Shown here: positions 51,002 to 59,853 of the stretch, in pieces | Numbering within the stretch: position 1 is the first letter of the stretch | How the letters are laid out: every line of letters begins with the position of its first letter | Source: an uncultured Collinsella sp. | GTDB taxonomy: Bacteria; Actinomycetota; Coriobacteriia; Coriobacteriales; Coriobacteriaceae | Assembly: GCA_958437495.1 (NCBI GenBank) | Contig: CAUBOH010000010.1 | Coordinates: 1 to 64,000, forward strand | Direction of reading: 5' to 3' | DNA: 64,000 bases | Program-made: the position numbers and the translations under genes | The notes under the pieces: generated by a model | Told to the model about the DNA's origin: nothing | Database searches by the model: none | The model's input: the letters and a program-made list of their open reading frames with translations, nothing else

Positions 51002-53596
51002 TTGAAGCTCATCATCGCCGAGAAAAACGACGCCGCACGTCAGATCGCCGAGCGTCTGTCCACAGGCAAACCCAAAAAGGACAAGGTGTACAACACCGCC
51101 ATCTACCGTTTTGAGTGGAAGGGCGAGGAGTGCGTGACCATCGGCCTTGCCGGTCACATCCTGGCGCCCGATTTTTGCGACAGCGTGCTGTTCGATAAAA
51201 AGCTGGGTTGGTATTCGGTGACCGAGGACGGCGAGATGCTGCCGGCCGACATGCCCGACGGCCTGGCCCGTCCGCCCTACGACACCAAGCGCAAGCCGTT
51301 CCTTGCCGACGGTATCTCCATTAAGGGCTGGAAGCTCGAGAGCCTGCCCTACCTCACGTGGGCACCGGTCATTAAACTGCCGGCCGAGAAGGAACTCATT
51401 CGCTCGCTCAAGAACCTGGCTAAGAAGTCCGACAGTGTCATCATCGCCACGGACTTCGATCGCGAGGGCGAGCTGATCGGTTCGGACGCCCTCAACAAGG
51501 TGCGAGAGGTTGCGCCCGACTTGCCGGTCGCCCGCGCCCAGTACTCTTCGTTTACCAAGGCCGAGATTACGCACGCCTTCGATAATCTCGTCACGCTCGA
51601 CCAGAATCTGGCCGACGCTGGCGAGAGCCGTCAGCATATCGACCTTATCTGGGGTGCGGTGCTTACGCGCTATCTGACGCTCGCCAAGTTCGGCGGCTTT
51701 GGCAACGTGCGTTCCGCCGGCCGCGTGCAGACACCGACGCTTGCCCTGGTGGTCGAGCGCGAGCGCGAGCGTATGGCGTTTGTGCCCGAGGACTATTGGC
51801 AGATCCGCGGCATGGGCGCCGCGCAGGGCGCTTCCGAGGACGACCGCTTTAAGATCGCTCACAAGACAGCGCGCTTCACCGACAAGGATGCTGCCGAGAC
51901 GGCGTATGGTCACGTCGACGGCGCCAAGACGGCGACCGTCACCGCAGTGACCAAGCGCTCGCGCAAGCAGCAGCCGCCCACGCCGTTCGCTACGACCTCG
52001 CTACAGGCTGCCGCTGCGGCCGAGGGCATCTCGCCTGCACGCACCATGCGCATCGCCGAGTCCCTCTACATGGCGGGCCTCATCAGCTACCCGCGTGTCG
52101 ACAACACCGTGTACCCCGCGACGCTCGATTTGGGCGCTGTGGTGAGCGATCTGGCAAAGATCAACCCGGCGCTGGCGCCTGTGTGCAAAAAGGTGCTTGC
52201 CGGACCTATGAAGCCCACGCGTGGCAAGGTCGAGACCACCGACCACCCGCCCATCTACCCCACGGGCGAGGGCGATCCGTCCACGCTCGATGGCGGCCAG
52301 CGCAAGCTCTACGACCTCATCGCTCGCCGCTTCCTGGCAACGCTCATGGGTCCCGCGACCATCGAGAACACCAAGCTCGAGCTCGACGTCAACGGCGAGC
52401 CGTTCGTGGCCTCGGGTGACGTGTTGGTGACCCCGGGTTTCCGCGAGGCATACCCGTACGGACTCAAGCGCGACGAGCAGATGCCGCCGCTGGAGCAGGG
52501 TGACACGGTCGACGTGTTCGATATGAAGCTCGAGGCCAAGCAGACCGAGCCGCCCGCGCGCTACAGCCAGGGCAAGCTCGTGCAGGAGATGGAAAAGCGC
52601 GGCCTGGGCACCAAGTCCACGCGCGCGAGCATCATCGAGCGCCTGTATGCCGTGCGCTACCTCAAAAACGATCCCGTGGAGCCGAGCCAGCTGGGTATCG
52701 CCATCATCGATGCACTGTCGCAGTTTGCCCCGCGCATCACGAGCCCCGATATGACTAGCGAGCTCGACGGCGACATGACCCGCGTGGAGCGCGGCGAGGA
52801 CACCGAAGAGCATGTCGTGACGCACTCGCGCGCGCTGCTGGCCGGCGTGCTCGATGAGCTGCTCAAGCATACGCAGGAGCTGGGTGACGCCATCAGCGAC
52901 GCCGTCACGGCTGATGCGCGCGTGGGCACCTGCCCCAAGTGCGGCAAGGACCTCGTCATGAAGACGAGTGCCAAGACCCGCGGCAGCTTTATCGGCTGCA
53001 TGGGATGGCCCGACTGCGATGTGACCTATCCGGTGCCGAGCGGCGTCAAGGTGAGCCCGCTCGAGGGTGAGGCGGCCGTGTGCCCCGAGTGCGGCGCGCC
53101 GCGCATTAAGTGCCAGCCGTTCCGCCAGAAGGCCTTCGAGATTTGTGTGAACCCCACGTGCCCCACCAACTACGAGCCCGATCTTAAGGTGGGCGAGTGC
53201 AAGGTGTGTGCCGAGGCCGGGCGTCACGGCGACCTGATTGCGCACAAGAGCGAAAAGAGCGGCAAGCGCTTTATCCGCTGCACCAACTACGATGACTGCG
53301 GCGTGAGCTATCCGCTGCCGGCGCGCGGTAAGCTCGAGGCGACGGGCGAGACCTGCCCCGAGTGCGGCGCTCCCATCGTGGTGGTCAACACGGCGCGCGG
53401 TCCGTGGCGTATCTGCGTCAACATGGACTGCCCGACCAAGGAGAAGAAGCCCGCCCGTGGGCGCAAGACCACGACCAAGGCGAGCGCGGCGAAGAAGACA
53501 ACGGCCAAGAAAGCCACGGCTGCGAAGAAGGCTTCGACGGCAAAGAAGACGACGTCCAAGAAGTCGACCACCAAGAAGGCGGCCGCCGACAAGTAA
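51002..53596 (+). CDS. topA: Type IA DNA topoisomerase I
   Basis: 864 residues from TTG 51002, six bases after AGGAG. TOPRIM domain at the start (MKLIIAEKNDAARQIAERLS) with IIATDFDREGELIGSDALNK; catalytic tyrosine in GLISYPRVDNTVYP; conserved TTSLQAAAAAEG and GLGTKSTRASIIERL. Three C-terminal cysteine zinc modules follow (CPKCGKDLVMK, CPECGAPRIKC, CPECGAPIVVV). The last about 45 residues are a histone-H1-like Lys/Thr/Ala tail (KKTTAKKATAAKKASTAKKT). The overall layout is closer to the archaeal/topoisomerase III-like subgroup than to the classical E. coli enzyme. Relaxes negative supercoils. Confidence 0.94.
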   Translation: MKLIIAEKNDAARQIAERLSTGKPKKDKVYNTAIYRFEWKGEECVTIGLAGHILAPDFCDSVLFDKKLGWYSVTEDGEMLPADMPDGLARPPYDTKRKPFLADGISIKGWKLESLPYLTWAPVIKLPAEKELIRSLKNLAKKSDSVIIATDFDREGELIGSDALNKVREVAPDLPVARAQYSSFTKAEITHAFDNLVTLDQNLADAGESRQHIDLIWGAVLTRYLTLAKFGGFGNVRSAGRVQTPTLALVVERERERMAFVPEDYWQIRGMGAAQGASEDDRFKIAHKTARFTDKDAAETAYGHVDGAKTATVTAVTKRSRKQQPPTPFATTSLQAAAAAEGISPARTMRIAESLYMAGLISYPRVDNTVYPATLDLGAVVSDLAKINPALAPVCKKVLAGPMKPTRGKVETTDHPPIYPTGEGDPSTLDGGQRKLYDLIARRFLATLMGPATIENTKLELDVNGEPFVASGDVLVTPGFREAYPYGLKRDEQMPPLEQGDTVDVFDMKLEAKQTEPPARYSQGKLVQEMEKRGLGTKSTRASIIERLYAVRYLKNDPVEPSQLGIAIIDALSQFAPRITSPDMTSELDGDMTRVERGEDTEEHVVTHSRALLAGVLDELLKHTQELGDAISDAVTADARVGTCPKCGKDLVMKTSAKTRGSFIGCMGWPDCDVTYPVPSGVKVSPLEGEAAVCPECGAPRIKCQPFRQKAFEICVNPTCPTNYEPDLKVGECKVCAEAGRHGDLIAHKSEKSGKRFIRCTNYDDCGVSYPLPARGKLEATGETCPECGAPIVVVNTARGPWRICVNMDCPTKEKKPARGRKTTTKASAAKKTTAKKATAAKKASTAKKTTSKKSTTKKAAADK

Positions 53597-53626
53597 CGGT
53601 GCAGTCGAAACATTGCCCAAAACAAA

Positions 53627-53664
53627 AACGAGCGAGGGTCCCATGATCCTCGCTCGTTTTTTAT
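53627..53664 (+). terminator. Rho-independent terminator of topA
   Basis: AACGAGCGAGGGTC (53627-53640) pairs with GATCCTCGCTCGTT (53645-53658) and continues into TTTTT. Confidence 0.88.
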
Positions 53665-53665
53665 C

Positions 53666-53722
53666 CGGCAGTTAGGGACGTTCCTTTTCTGCCGGCAGTT
53701 TAGGAACGTCCCTAACTGCCGG
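53666..53722. repeat. GGCAGTTAGGGACGTTCC palindromic repeat
   Basis: CCGGCAGTTAGGGACGTTCC (53666-53685) and its exact reverse complement at 53703-53722 flank a 17-base centre containing TTTTCTGCCGGCAG. A near copy is at 56091-56144 and a half copy at 19540-19566. Confidence 0.8.
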
Positions 53723-53740
53723 CTCGGGAACGACAAAGCG

Positions 53741-54757
53741 CTACTTCACCTCGACGGGCGCGGCGCCGGGGTAGCGGTCCTCAAAGTCCAGGCGGTACTT
53801 ATTGTCGTTGGTGCCCGCCACGTTGTCGCGTGCCAGCGGCGCCACGATCTCGTCCTTGTGGTTGGCCGGGCTGGAGTAGTCAAGACTGATTTCCCAGGCA
53901 TCGCAAATCACGTCGATGCGATTCTCCAGGTCGTCGTAGAGCGTGATGATGTCTTTCCACGAGCTGTAATTCTGCGAGTCGATGGGAACGTCCAGGTCCT
54001 CGACCTCGTCCTTCAGGTCGCTAATCTGATCCTCGAGCGCCTCGGCGGCATCGCTGGCAGATTGGCGCGAGCTGCGGTCATCCTTGAGATAGTACGTGTT
54101 AAACGTGGTAGCGCAGTCGCGAACCTGCTGATCAAGATCGGAGAGCCTGCTGTAGTAGGAGCTCAGCTGGTCGTAGACGTTCTGCTCGCTGATGGCGGAG
54201 GCATCGTGGGCGTCATCGTCATCATCATCGTCAAGCTTGTTGGGGTCGCCCTTGACGGACACATCGTCGTCATCGTCGTCGATCTTGACCTTTTCGATCG
54301 TCGTGCCTTTGGAATCGTCGGCACCCTTATCGAAGGGCTTGATCATAAAGAACACGACGAGCGCGATAATAACGACGACGAGCGCGGCGATAATGCCGAT
54401 GAGCAGGGCGTTGTTGTTTTTGGGGGCAGTAGGTGCGCCGGCCTGCGGAGCAGCGGTCGGAATGGGTTGCTGAGTCGTGGCGTTGGCCGCCGCCCATTGC
54501 TGCGTCGTGCCGACTTCGGGCTGGGGAGCGGGCACGGGCTGATGGGCGGACTGTACAGTCACGTCTGCCGGCTGGGGCTGGGTTGCGGTCGCATCGGCGC
54601 CAGAGACGGCATCGGGTGCGGGGGCGTTTTCGGCGAATGGCGTGCCCTCCTGCGCTTGCGAAGCCTGGTCATCGGCGGTCGCGGGCGCACCACAGTTGGT
54701 GCAAAAGCGTTCATCGTCCTTTAGAAGCTTGCCGCAATGGGTGCAAAATCGGGGCAT
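53741..54757 (-). CDS. Zinc-ribbon membrane protein, unknown function
   Basis: 338 residues. N-terminal zinc ribbon FCTHCGKLLKDDERFCTNCG (residues 4-23), a long Ala/Pro/Gln-rich linker, one membrane helix (ALLIGIIAALVVVIIALVVF, about 116-135), two aspartate runs (KIDDDDDDV and KLDDDDDDDAHD) and a helical extracytoplasmic C-terminal part (YDQLSSYYSRLSDLDQQVRD). ATG 54757 follows GGAAGGAACCACC, and TATAAT on the minus strand (54789-54794) is a likely -10. Zinc-ribbon-plus-helix proteins of this layout are common in Coriobacteria; function not known. Confidence 0.85.
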   Translation of the reverse strand: MPRFCTHCGKLLKDDERFCTNCGAPATADDQASQAQEGTPFAENAPAPDAVSGADATATQPQPADVTVQSAHQPVPAPQPEVGTTQQWAAANATTQQPIPTAAPQAGAPTAPKNNNALLIGIIAALVVVIIALVVFFMIKPFDKGADDSKGTTIEKVKIDDDDDDVSVKGDPNKLDDDDDDDAHDASAISEQNVYDQLSSYYSRLSDLDQQVRDCATTFNTYYLKDDRSSRQSASDAAEALEDQISDLKDEVEDLDVPIDSQNYSSWKDIITLYDDLENRIDVICDAWEISLDYSSPANHKDEIVAPLARDNVAGTNDNKYRLDFEDRYPGAAPVEVK

Positions 54758-54959
54758 GGTGGTTCCTTCCGTTTAATCTGTTGGCTAAATTATAAGGTGG
54801 TTGAGGTGCAGATGGACTGCACCGATCCAACTGGTTACGAGAGGATGGTTGCCCCGCGCCATGTACCGTTGCATGCGTCACAATGAGTGCAACGTGTTGA
54901 GCGTCCGGCATGTCCGCTTATCGACGGTTCAGCGGAATGCAATGGTAGGGAGTGGGCCT

Positions 54960-56015
54960 GTGTACTGTGGCGAGCGGAGTAGCGGCAGCGGCGACAAGGT
55001 GGGGTCGGCTCGACCCCCGCATGGGGACGCATCCCTTGCCGCGCCCGAATGCTCACGTCGAGTGTTTTGTGCTGCCGCGGTGACCGGAGCGTTTGCTTTG
55101 ACGGCCGGCCTCGGCGGTTGCGCCGCACGCCGTAGCGAAGCGAAGGGCTCCGCTGGCCCTGCCAAACAAACGTCAAAGCGGTCGTCCACGACAAAAGCGA
55201 CGGCCGCTCCTAAGTCTTCTTGGATCACCGCCATTCAGCAAGATATCGAGGCTCTAGTCGAGCCGTATGGCGACTCCGTCTCGGTTTACGCCGTGGCGCT
55301 CGACCCCCAAACGTTCGACGCACTCGATGGCGAAGCCGTCGTGGCGCCCGATGTGCGCAGGGTTGCGGCGAGCATCATCAAGCTTCCCGTTCTTGCCTGC
55401 GCACTCGATTCCGTGGCGGCGGGTAGGCTATCCCTCGACGAACAGATAACGGTGATGCGGCGGGATATCGTGGGCGGCAGCGGCAATATTCAAGCGCGCG
55501 GCGTGGGCGTGTCGTACAGTGTGGATGAACTGCTGCACGCCATGATCGCCCAGAGCGAGAACGTGGCGGCGAATCTCATCATTAACCGGCTCGGCATGGA
55601 TACGGTAAATGGGACGTGTGCCGCGCTGGGTTTGACTCAAACCGTGCTCGCTCGTCTGATGATGGACACCGATGCCCAGGCGCAGGGTCGCGAGAACTAT
55701 ACGAGCGCCCGCGATGTCGCGACCGTGCTGCAGCACCTGGCGGCGGGGACAATCGCAACGCCCGAGCTCTGCGAGCGGGCGCGTGGATATCTGCTGGCTC
55801 AGGAAGATATGCGCGGTATTGTCGAGGGTGTTCCCAGTGACGTCTCGGTCGCGCACAAAACGGGCAGCCTGGCGAATGCTCAGCACGATGCGGCAATCGT
55901 CTATGCCGAACATCCCTATGTCTTGGTCGTCCTCACCCAAGACCTCGGACGCGAGCAGGCCCTGGCCTTGGAGCGCGACATCTCCTCCGCTATCTATGCC
56001 CGCGCCCACTCCTAA
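54960..56015 (+). CDS. Class-A beta-lactamase-fold serine hydrolase lipoprotein
   Basis: About 351 residues if started at GTG 54960 (eight bases after GGGAG); ATG 54942 is the alternative. The signal region SRRVFCAAAVTGAFALTAGL then GGCAARR combines a twin-arginine-like pair with a lipobox Cys, so it is probably a Tat-exported lipoprotein. Catalytic motifs of class A beta-lactamases/PBP-related hydrolases: SxxK in AASIIKLPVLA, SxN in AQSENVAANLII, KTG in VAHKTGSLANA. The Glu of the omega loop is not obvious. It may act on beta-lactams or on peptidoglycan; I would not call it a resistance gene from sequence alone. Confidence 0.85.
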   Translation: MYCGERSSGSGDKVGSARPPHGDASLAAPECSRRVFCAAAVTGAFALTAGLGGCAARRSEAKGSAGPAKQTSKRSSTTKATAAPKSSWITAIQQDIEALVEPYGDSVSVYAVALDPQTFDALDGEAVVAPDVRRVAASIIKLPVLACALDSVAAGRLSLDEQITVMRRDIVGGSGNIQARGVGVSYSVDELLHAMIAQSENVAANLIINRLGMDTVNGTCAALGLTQTVLARLMMDTDAQAQGRENYTSARDVATVLQHLAAGTIATPELCERARGYLLAQEDMRGIVEGVPSDVSVAHKTGSLANAQHDAAIVYAEHPYVLVVLTQDLGREQALALERDISSAIYARAHS

Positions 56016-56083
56016 CTTGCGGTGAAATAGGGATTGTATTTGCTGTTAGAAGGCGTATTCAGTCCCTATTTCACCGCAACTTA
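56012..56083. repeat. Inverted repeat TTGCGGTGAAATAGGGA after the serine hydrolase
   Basis: The arms 56012-56034 and 56061-56083 are reverse complements at 21 of 23 positions around a 26-base loop. It begins at the hydrolase stop codon and may act as its terminator, although there is no T-run. Confidence 0.7.
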
Positions 56084-56090
56084 GAGGGTC

Positions 56091-56144
56091 GGCAGTTGGG
56101 GACGTTCCTTTTCTGCCGGCACTTTAGGAACGTCCCCAACTGCC
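56091..56144. repeat. GGCAGTTGGGGACGTTCC palindromic repeat, second full copy
   Basis: GGCAGTTGGGGACGTTCC (56091-56108) and its exact reverse complement (56127-56144). Centre TTTTCTGCCGGCAC, as in the 53666 copy. Confidence 0.8.
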
Positions 56145-56246
56145 GCCTAACGACCAGGTCGTATTTGGGGCGCGCCGAGCGCTGGGGTATCATGACGTGG
56201 TTGCTATAACTCGTATTTACGCGCCTTGTAGGAAGGGGCTGCGCCC

Positions 56247-56930
56247 ATGGCTTTTGAGCCCGCTCAACATAGCTTTATCACGCTCGAGGGCGTCGACGGT
56301 GCCGGCAAGTCCACGCAGGCGCGCCTGCTTGCCCGTGCGCTCGAACTCGCTGGCCACCAGGTCGTGACCCTGCGCGAGCCGGGTGGCACCGCCATCAGCG
56401 AGAAGATTCGTGCCCTGCTGCTCGATCCCGCCAACACGGCAATGGGCGATACTTGCGAGCTGCTGCTCTACGAGGCGGCGCGCGCCCAGCTAGTGCATGA
56501 GGTTATCGCGCCTGCCCTCGCGGCCGGCAAGGTGGTCCTGTGTGATCGCTTCTACGATTCCACGACCTGCTACCAGGCGTTTGCCGACGGCCTTGATCGC
56601 CAGATGGTGCGCGACGCCAACAACCTGGCCGTCGCGGGTACGCACCCGGCGCTCACGCTCGTCTACCACATCACGCCCGAGCAGGCGGCGTTGCGCATGG
56701 CAGCTCGTGGCGCGGCCGACCGCATGGAGGCGAAGGGCATAGCCTTCCAAGAGCGCGTCTACCAAGGATTTTGCGCTATCGCTGCCGAGGAACCCGCCCG
56801 CGTTAAGCTCATCGACGCCACCGCACCGATCGGGGGCGTCTTCGCGCAGACGGTCGAGCAGGTTCGCGCGTACGGCCTCGATATCCCGCAGGATGCCGTC
56901 GTCGCCGCGCTTGCCCAGGAGGCCGAGTAG
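56247..56930 (+). CDS. tmk: Thymidylate kinase
   Basis: 227 residues, dTMP to dTDP. P-loop ITLEGVDGAGKSTQARLLAR (residues 11-30), the DR-type motif VVLCDRFYDSTTCYQAFADG, and the lid region AALRMAARGAADRMEAKGIA. ATG 56247 follows AGGAAGGGGCTGCGCCC. Overall length slightly above the usual 205-215. Stop codon followed by the holB start at a one-base gap; part of the tmk-holB-ricT-comF run. Confidence 0.95.
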   Translation: MAFEPAQHSFITLEGVDGAGKSTQARLLARALELAGHQVVTLREPGGTAISEKIRALLLDPANTAMGDTCELLLYEAARAQLVHEVIAPALAAGKVVLCDRFYDSTTCYQAFADGLDRQMVRDANNLAVAGTHPALTLVYHITPEQAALRMAARGAADRMEAKGIAFQERVYQGFCAIAAEEPARVKLIDATAPIGGVFAQTVEQVRAYGLDIPQDAVVAALAQEAE

Positions 56931-56931
56931 C

Positions 56932-58059
56932 ATGGCCCCTGCGCAGACAAGCTTGCTCGCCAAGCTCGATACCCAAGAGCGCGTGCGTGACTTTTTGACC
57001 AACGCCGTCGCCAGCGGTCGCGCATCGCACGCCTATCTGTTCTTGGGCGCGCCCGGCGCCGGCAAGCTCGATGCCGCATGGGCGCTCGCCCAGGCCTTCC
57101 TGTGCGAGCAGGACGGCTGTGGATCGTGCGACAGCTGTGTGCGCGTCGCGCGCCATACGCACCCCGACGTGCACTATTACACGCCCGAGAGCGCCACGGG
57201 CTACCTCATCGCCCAGACGCGCGAGCTGCTCGACGACGTGCCCCTGGCGCCCATCCGTGCTAAGGCCAAGGTCTACATCATCGACCGTGCCGAGCAGCTG
57301 CGCGCCAACACCGCCAACGCGCTGCTCAAAACGCTCGAGGAGCCGCCCGAGGGCGTCATGTTCATCCTGCTGGGCACCTCGGCAGACGTGATGCTGCCCA
57401 CCATCGTGAGCCGCTGCCAGTGTGTGCCGTTTCGGCTGGTGTCGCCCGTCGTGGCCGCGCAGGCCGTAAGCCGCGCGACGGGCCAGGATCTCGTACGTTG
57501 TCGCATGGCGGTCGCCGTGGCGGGGAGCCCCACGCGCGGTATCGAGTTCCTTAAGAGTGCCGAGCGCCAGGACGCCCGCCGTCAGATGGTCCGTGCCATC
57601 GACTCGCTCATCGCCGCCGACGAGGCCGACGTGCTCAGCCGCGCCAAGTCACTCATCGTCGCCGTCAAGGCGCCGTTGGCCGAGGTCAAGTCCACGCAGG
57701 AAAAGGTGCTCGAGCAAAATGCCGACTACCTGTCGCGTGGAGCATTGAAGCAGCTTGAGGACCGCAACAAGCGCGAACTCAACGCGCGCGAGCGTTCGGG
57801 TATCATGGAAGCGCTGGCGAGCGCGCGGACGCTCATGCGCGACGTGCTGCTGACGCTTCAGGATGAGGCGGCCGACGTCGTGAACGAGGATGTGCGCGAC
57901 ACGATCGGTCGGCTTGCCGCCGCGACCAATGTTGCGGGTGCCACCCAGGCGCTCGAGGCGGTCGCAACCGCCGAGCGCAACATCGCCAGAAACGTTACTC
58001 CCCAGCTGGCCATCGAGGTCATGCTGTTCGATATCAGGAAGGCACTGAAATGCCGTTAG
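56932..58059 (+). CDS. holB: DNA polymerase III delta' subunit
   Basis: 375 residues, clamp-loader subunit. AAA+ landmarks: AYLFLGAPGAGKLDAAWALA (P-loop-like), zinc module CEQDGCGSCDSCVRVARHTH, KVYIIDRAEQLRANTANALL, and EEPPEGVMFILLGTSADVML followed by PTIVSRCQC (SRC motif). ATG 56932 is one base after the tmk stop; the longer frame to 56893 would overlap tmk. Overlaps ricT by 10 nt. Loads the sliding clamp at the replication fork. Confidence 0.93.
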   Translation: MAPAQTSLLAKLDTQERVRDFLTNAVASGRASHAYLFLGAPGAGKLDAAWALAQAFLCEQDGCGSCDSCVRVARHTHPDVHYYTPESATGYLIAQTRELLDDVPLAPIRAKAKVYIIDRAEQLRANTANALLKTLEEPPEGVMFILLGTSADVMLPTIVSRCQCVPFRLVSPVVAAQAVSRATGQDLVRCRMAVAVAGSPTRGIEFLKSAERQDARRQMVRAIDSLIAADEADVLSRAKSLIVAVKAPLAEVKSTQEKVLEQNADYLSRGALKQLEDRNKRELNARERSGIMEALASARTLMRDVLLTLQDEAADVVNEDVRDTIGRLAAATNVAGATQALEAVATAERNIARNVTPQLAIEVMLFDIRKALKCR

Positions 58060-59750
58060 TCGTACCCGTTAAGTTTACCTACGCCTCGCGCGACCTGTGG
58101 TTCGACCCGCAGGATCTGGATATCCTCGAGGCCGATTATGCTATCTGCTCCACCGAGCGCGGAACCGAGATCGGCCTGGTCACGGCCGATCCCTTCGAGG
58201 TGCCGCAGGACGAGATCGGCCAGCCGCTCAAGCCCGTGCTGCGCGTGGCGAGCGACATCGACCTGCAGCTTGCCGACGACCTGGCTATCCAGGGTGACGA
58301 GGCTATGGTCGATTTCCGTCGCCTGGTCAAGGAGCTCGACCTCGAGATGAAGCCGGTCGGCGTCGAGTACCTGTTTGGCGGCGAGAAGGCCGTGTTCTAC
58401 TTTGCGGCCGAGGAGCGCGTCGATTTTCGTCAGCTCGTCAAGGACCTGTCCTCGACGCTGCACATTCGCGTCGACATGCGCCAGATCGGCGTGCGCGACG
58501 AGACCCGCCTGGTGGGCGGCTATGCCCAGTGCGGCCAGGAGCTCTGCTGCACGCGCTTTGGCGGACAGTTTGAGCCCGTCTCGATTCGCATGGCAAAAGA
58601 GCAGGATCTGCCGCTCAATTCGTCCAAGATCAGCGGCGTTTGCGGCCGCCTGATGTGCTGCCTGCGCTATGAGTTCGAGGCGTACAAGGACTTTAAGAGC
58701 CGTGCGCCCAAAAAGAAGACGCTCATCGATACGCCGCTTGGCAAGGCGCGTATCCAAGAATATGACACGCCGCGCGAGCAGCTGGTGCTGCGCCTGGAGA
58801 ACGGCAAGGTCTTTAAGGTCAACCTGGCCGATATGACCTGCTCGGAGGGCTGCAAAAAGAAGGCAGCCGAGCAGGGCTGTAACTGCCGTCCCGACTGCGT
58901 GACGCGCGACGTGCTCGAGCGCATCGAGTCGCCCGAGATGCGCCTGGCGCTCATGGAGCTCGACCGCGAGAACGGCGTCGACGTGGGCGATGGCCTGTCG
59001 AGTGCCGACCGTCTGACCGGCACGTCGATGCCCAAGCGCCGTCGCCGTGATGCTGATTCCGATGCCCGTGCCGGTCAGAGCCAGGGCGAGGGTCGTGGCC
59101 GTGGCAAGGGGCGCGGCAAGGCCGAGGCACCCGAGGCCGAGGAGGCCGCCGGTGGTCGCCGCCGCCGCAAGCGCGCGGGCTCTGTCGATGCCGGCGAGGC
59201 CGCAGCCGCCGGCAAGAACGGTGCTCGCGAGCGCGAGGCTCAGCAGCCTCAACAGCAGAATCGCGGCGGTGGCATGAATCCCACGCGCCGTCGTCGCCGT
59301 CATCTGTCGAGCGAGGAGCGCGAGGATGCCTTCCGTGCCGCAGCCGCTCGCGAGGCCGGCGCTGCCCCCAAGGGCGGCTCGGGCGCCGATGCGCCTGTCG
59401 ATAAGGGCGGCAGGTCGCATGGCGAGGATGAGCGCACCCCGCGTCCGCGCCGTCGCCACTCGTCGGGTGCGCAGCAGAAGCCCTCGGTGCCCTCCGTGGC
59501 CGATCAGGTCTCGGATGGCGAGGTCAAGGTTACGCGCCGTCGTCCTGGAGACGGCGGGGGAGCTGCTGCCAAGGCTTCGCGCGGCGCCGCTCGCGACGAG
59601 CGCGATTCGCGTGAGGACCGTGGTGGCGAGGGCTCGTCCGACCAGGGCCAAAAGCGCCGTCGCCGTCGTCGTTCCCGTAAGCCGCGCCATGATGGTGGCG
59701 ATGGCTCGGCCCCGTCTTCGTCGGCACCGCAGCCGCCTGCCGGCGAGTAG
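58050..59750 (+). CDS. ricT: RicT/YaaT-type PSP1-domain protein with long basic C-terminal extension
   Basis: 566 residues. The N-terminal 280 are a RicT/PSP1 protein: KFTYASRDLWFDPQDLDILE, YLFGGEKAVFYFAAEERVDF, RQLVKDLSS, and the Cys signatures YAQCGQELCCTRFGG and SGVCGRLMCCLRYEFE, which in Bacillus bind an iron-sulfur cluster in the RicAFT complex used in RNA processing. The C-terminal 280 are low-complexity, rich in Arg, Gly, Ala and Asp (RGRGKGRGKAEAPEA, KRRRRRRSRKPRHDG) and look like a nucleic-acid-binding tail. In the tmk-holB-ricT-comF run, overlapping holB by 10 nt. I know the short form well, the extension less. Confidence 0.9.
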   Translation: MPLVVPVKFTYASRDLWFDPQDLDILEADYAICSTERGTEIGLVTADPFEVPQDEIGQPLKPVLRVASDIDLQLADDLAIQGDEAMVDFRRLVKELDLEMKPVGVEYLFGGEKAVFYFAAEERVDFRQLVKDLSSTLHIRVDMRQIGVRDETRLVGGYAQCGQELCCTRFGGQFEPVSIRMAKEQDLPLNSSKISGVCGRLMCCLRYEFEAYKDFKSRAPKKKTLIDTPLGKARIQEYDTPREQLVLRLENGKVFKVNLADMTCSEGCKKKAAEQGCNCRPDCVTRDVLERIESPEMRLALMELDRENGVDVGDGLSSADRLTGTSMPKRRRRDADSDARAGQSQGEGRGRGKGRGKAEAPEAEEAAGGRRRRKRAGSVDAGEAAAAGKNGAREREAQQPQQQNRGGGMNPTRRRRRHLSSEEREDAFRAAAAREAGAAPKGGSGADAPVDKGGRSHGEDERTPRPRRRHSSGAQQKPSVPSVADQVSDGEVKVTRRRPGDGGGAAAKASRGAARDERDSREDRGGEGSSDQGQKRRRRRRSRKPRHDGGDGSAPSSSAPQPPAGE

Positions 59751-59853
59751 CGTCCGCACGCGGTTTTGTTTGCCTTGCCCCGGAGTACTCCGGGGTAGCA
59801 TATGCATGAATCGGCAGCCCTCCCCGCGCCCAGTGCGTAGGGAGGGTTGTGTC

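Noticed and set aside
54801..54941. Longer N-terminus of the serine hydrolase
   Set aside because: Reads through the promoter region of the divergent zinc-ribbon gene and would precede the signal peptide with about 50 unlikely residues.
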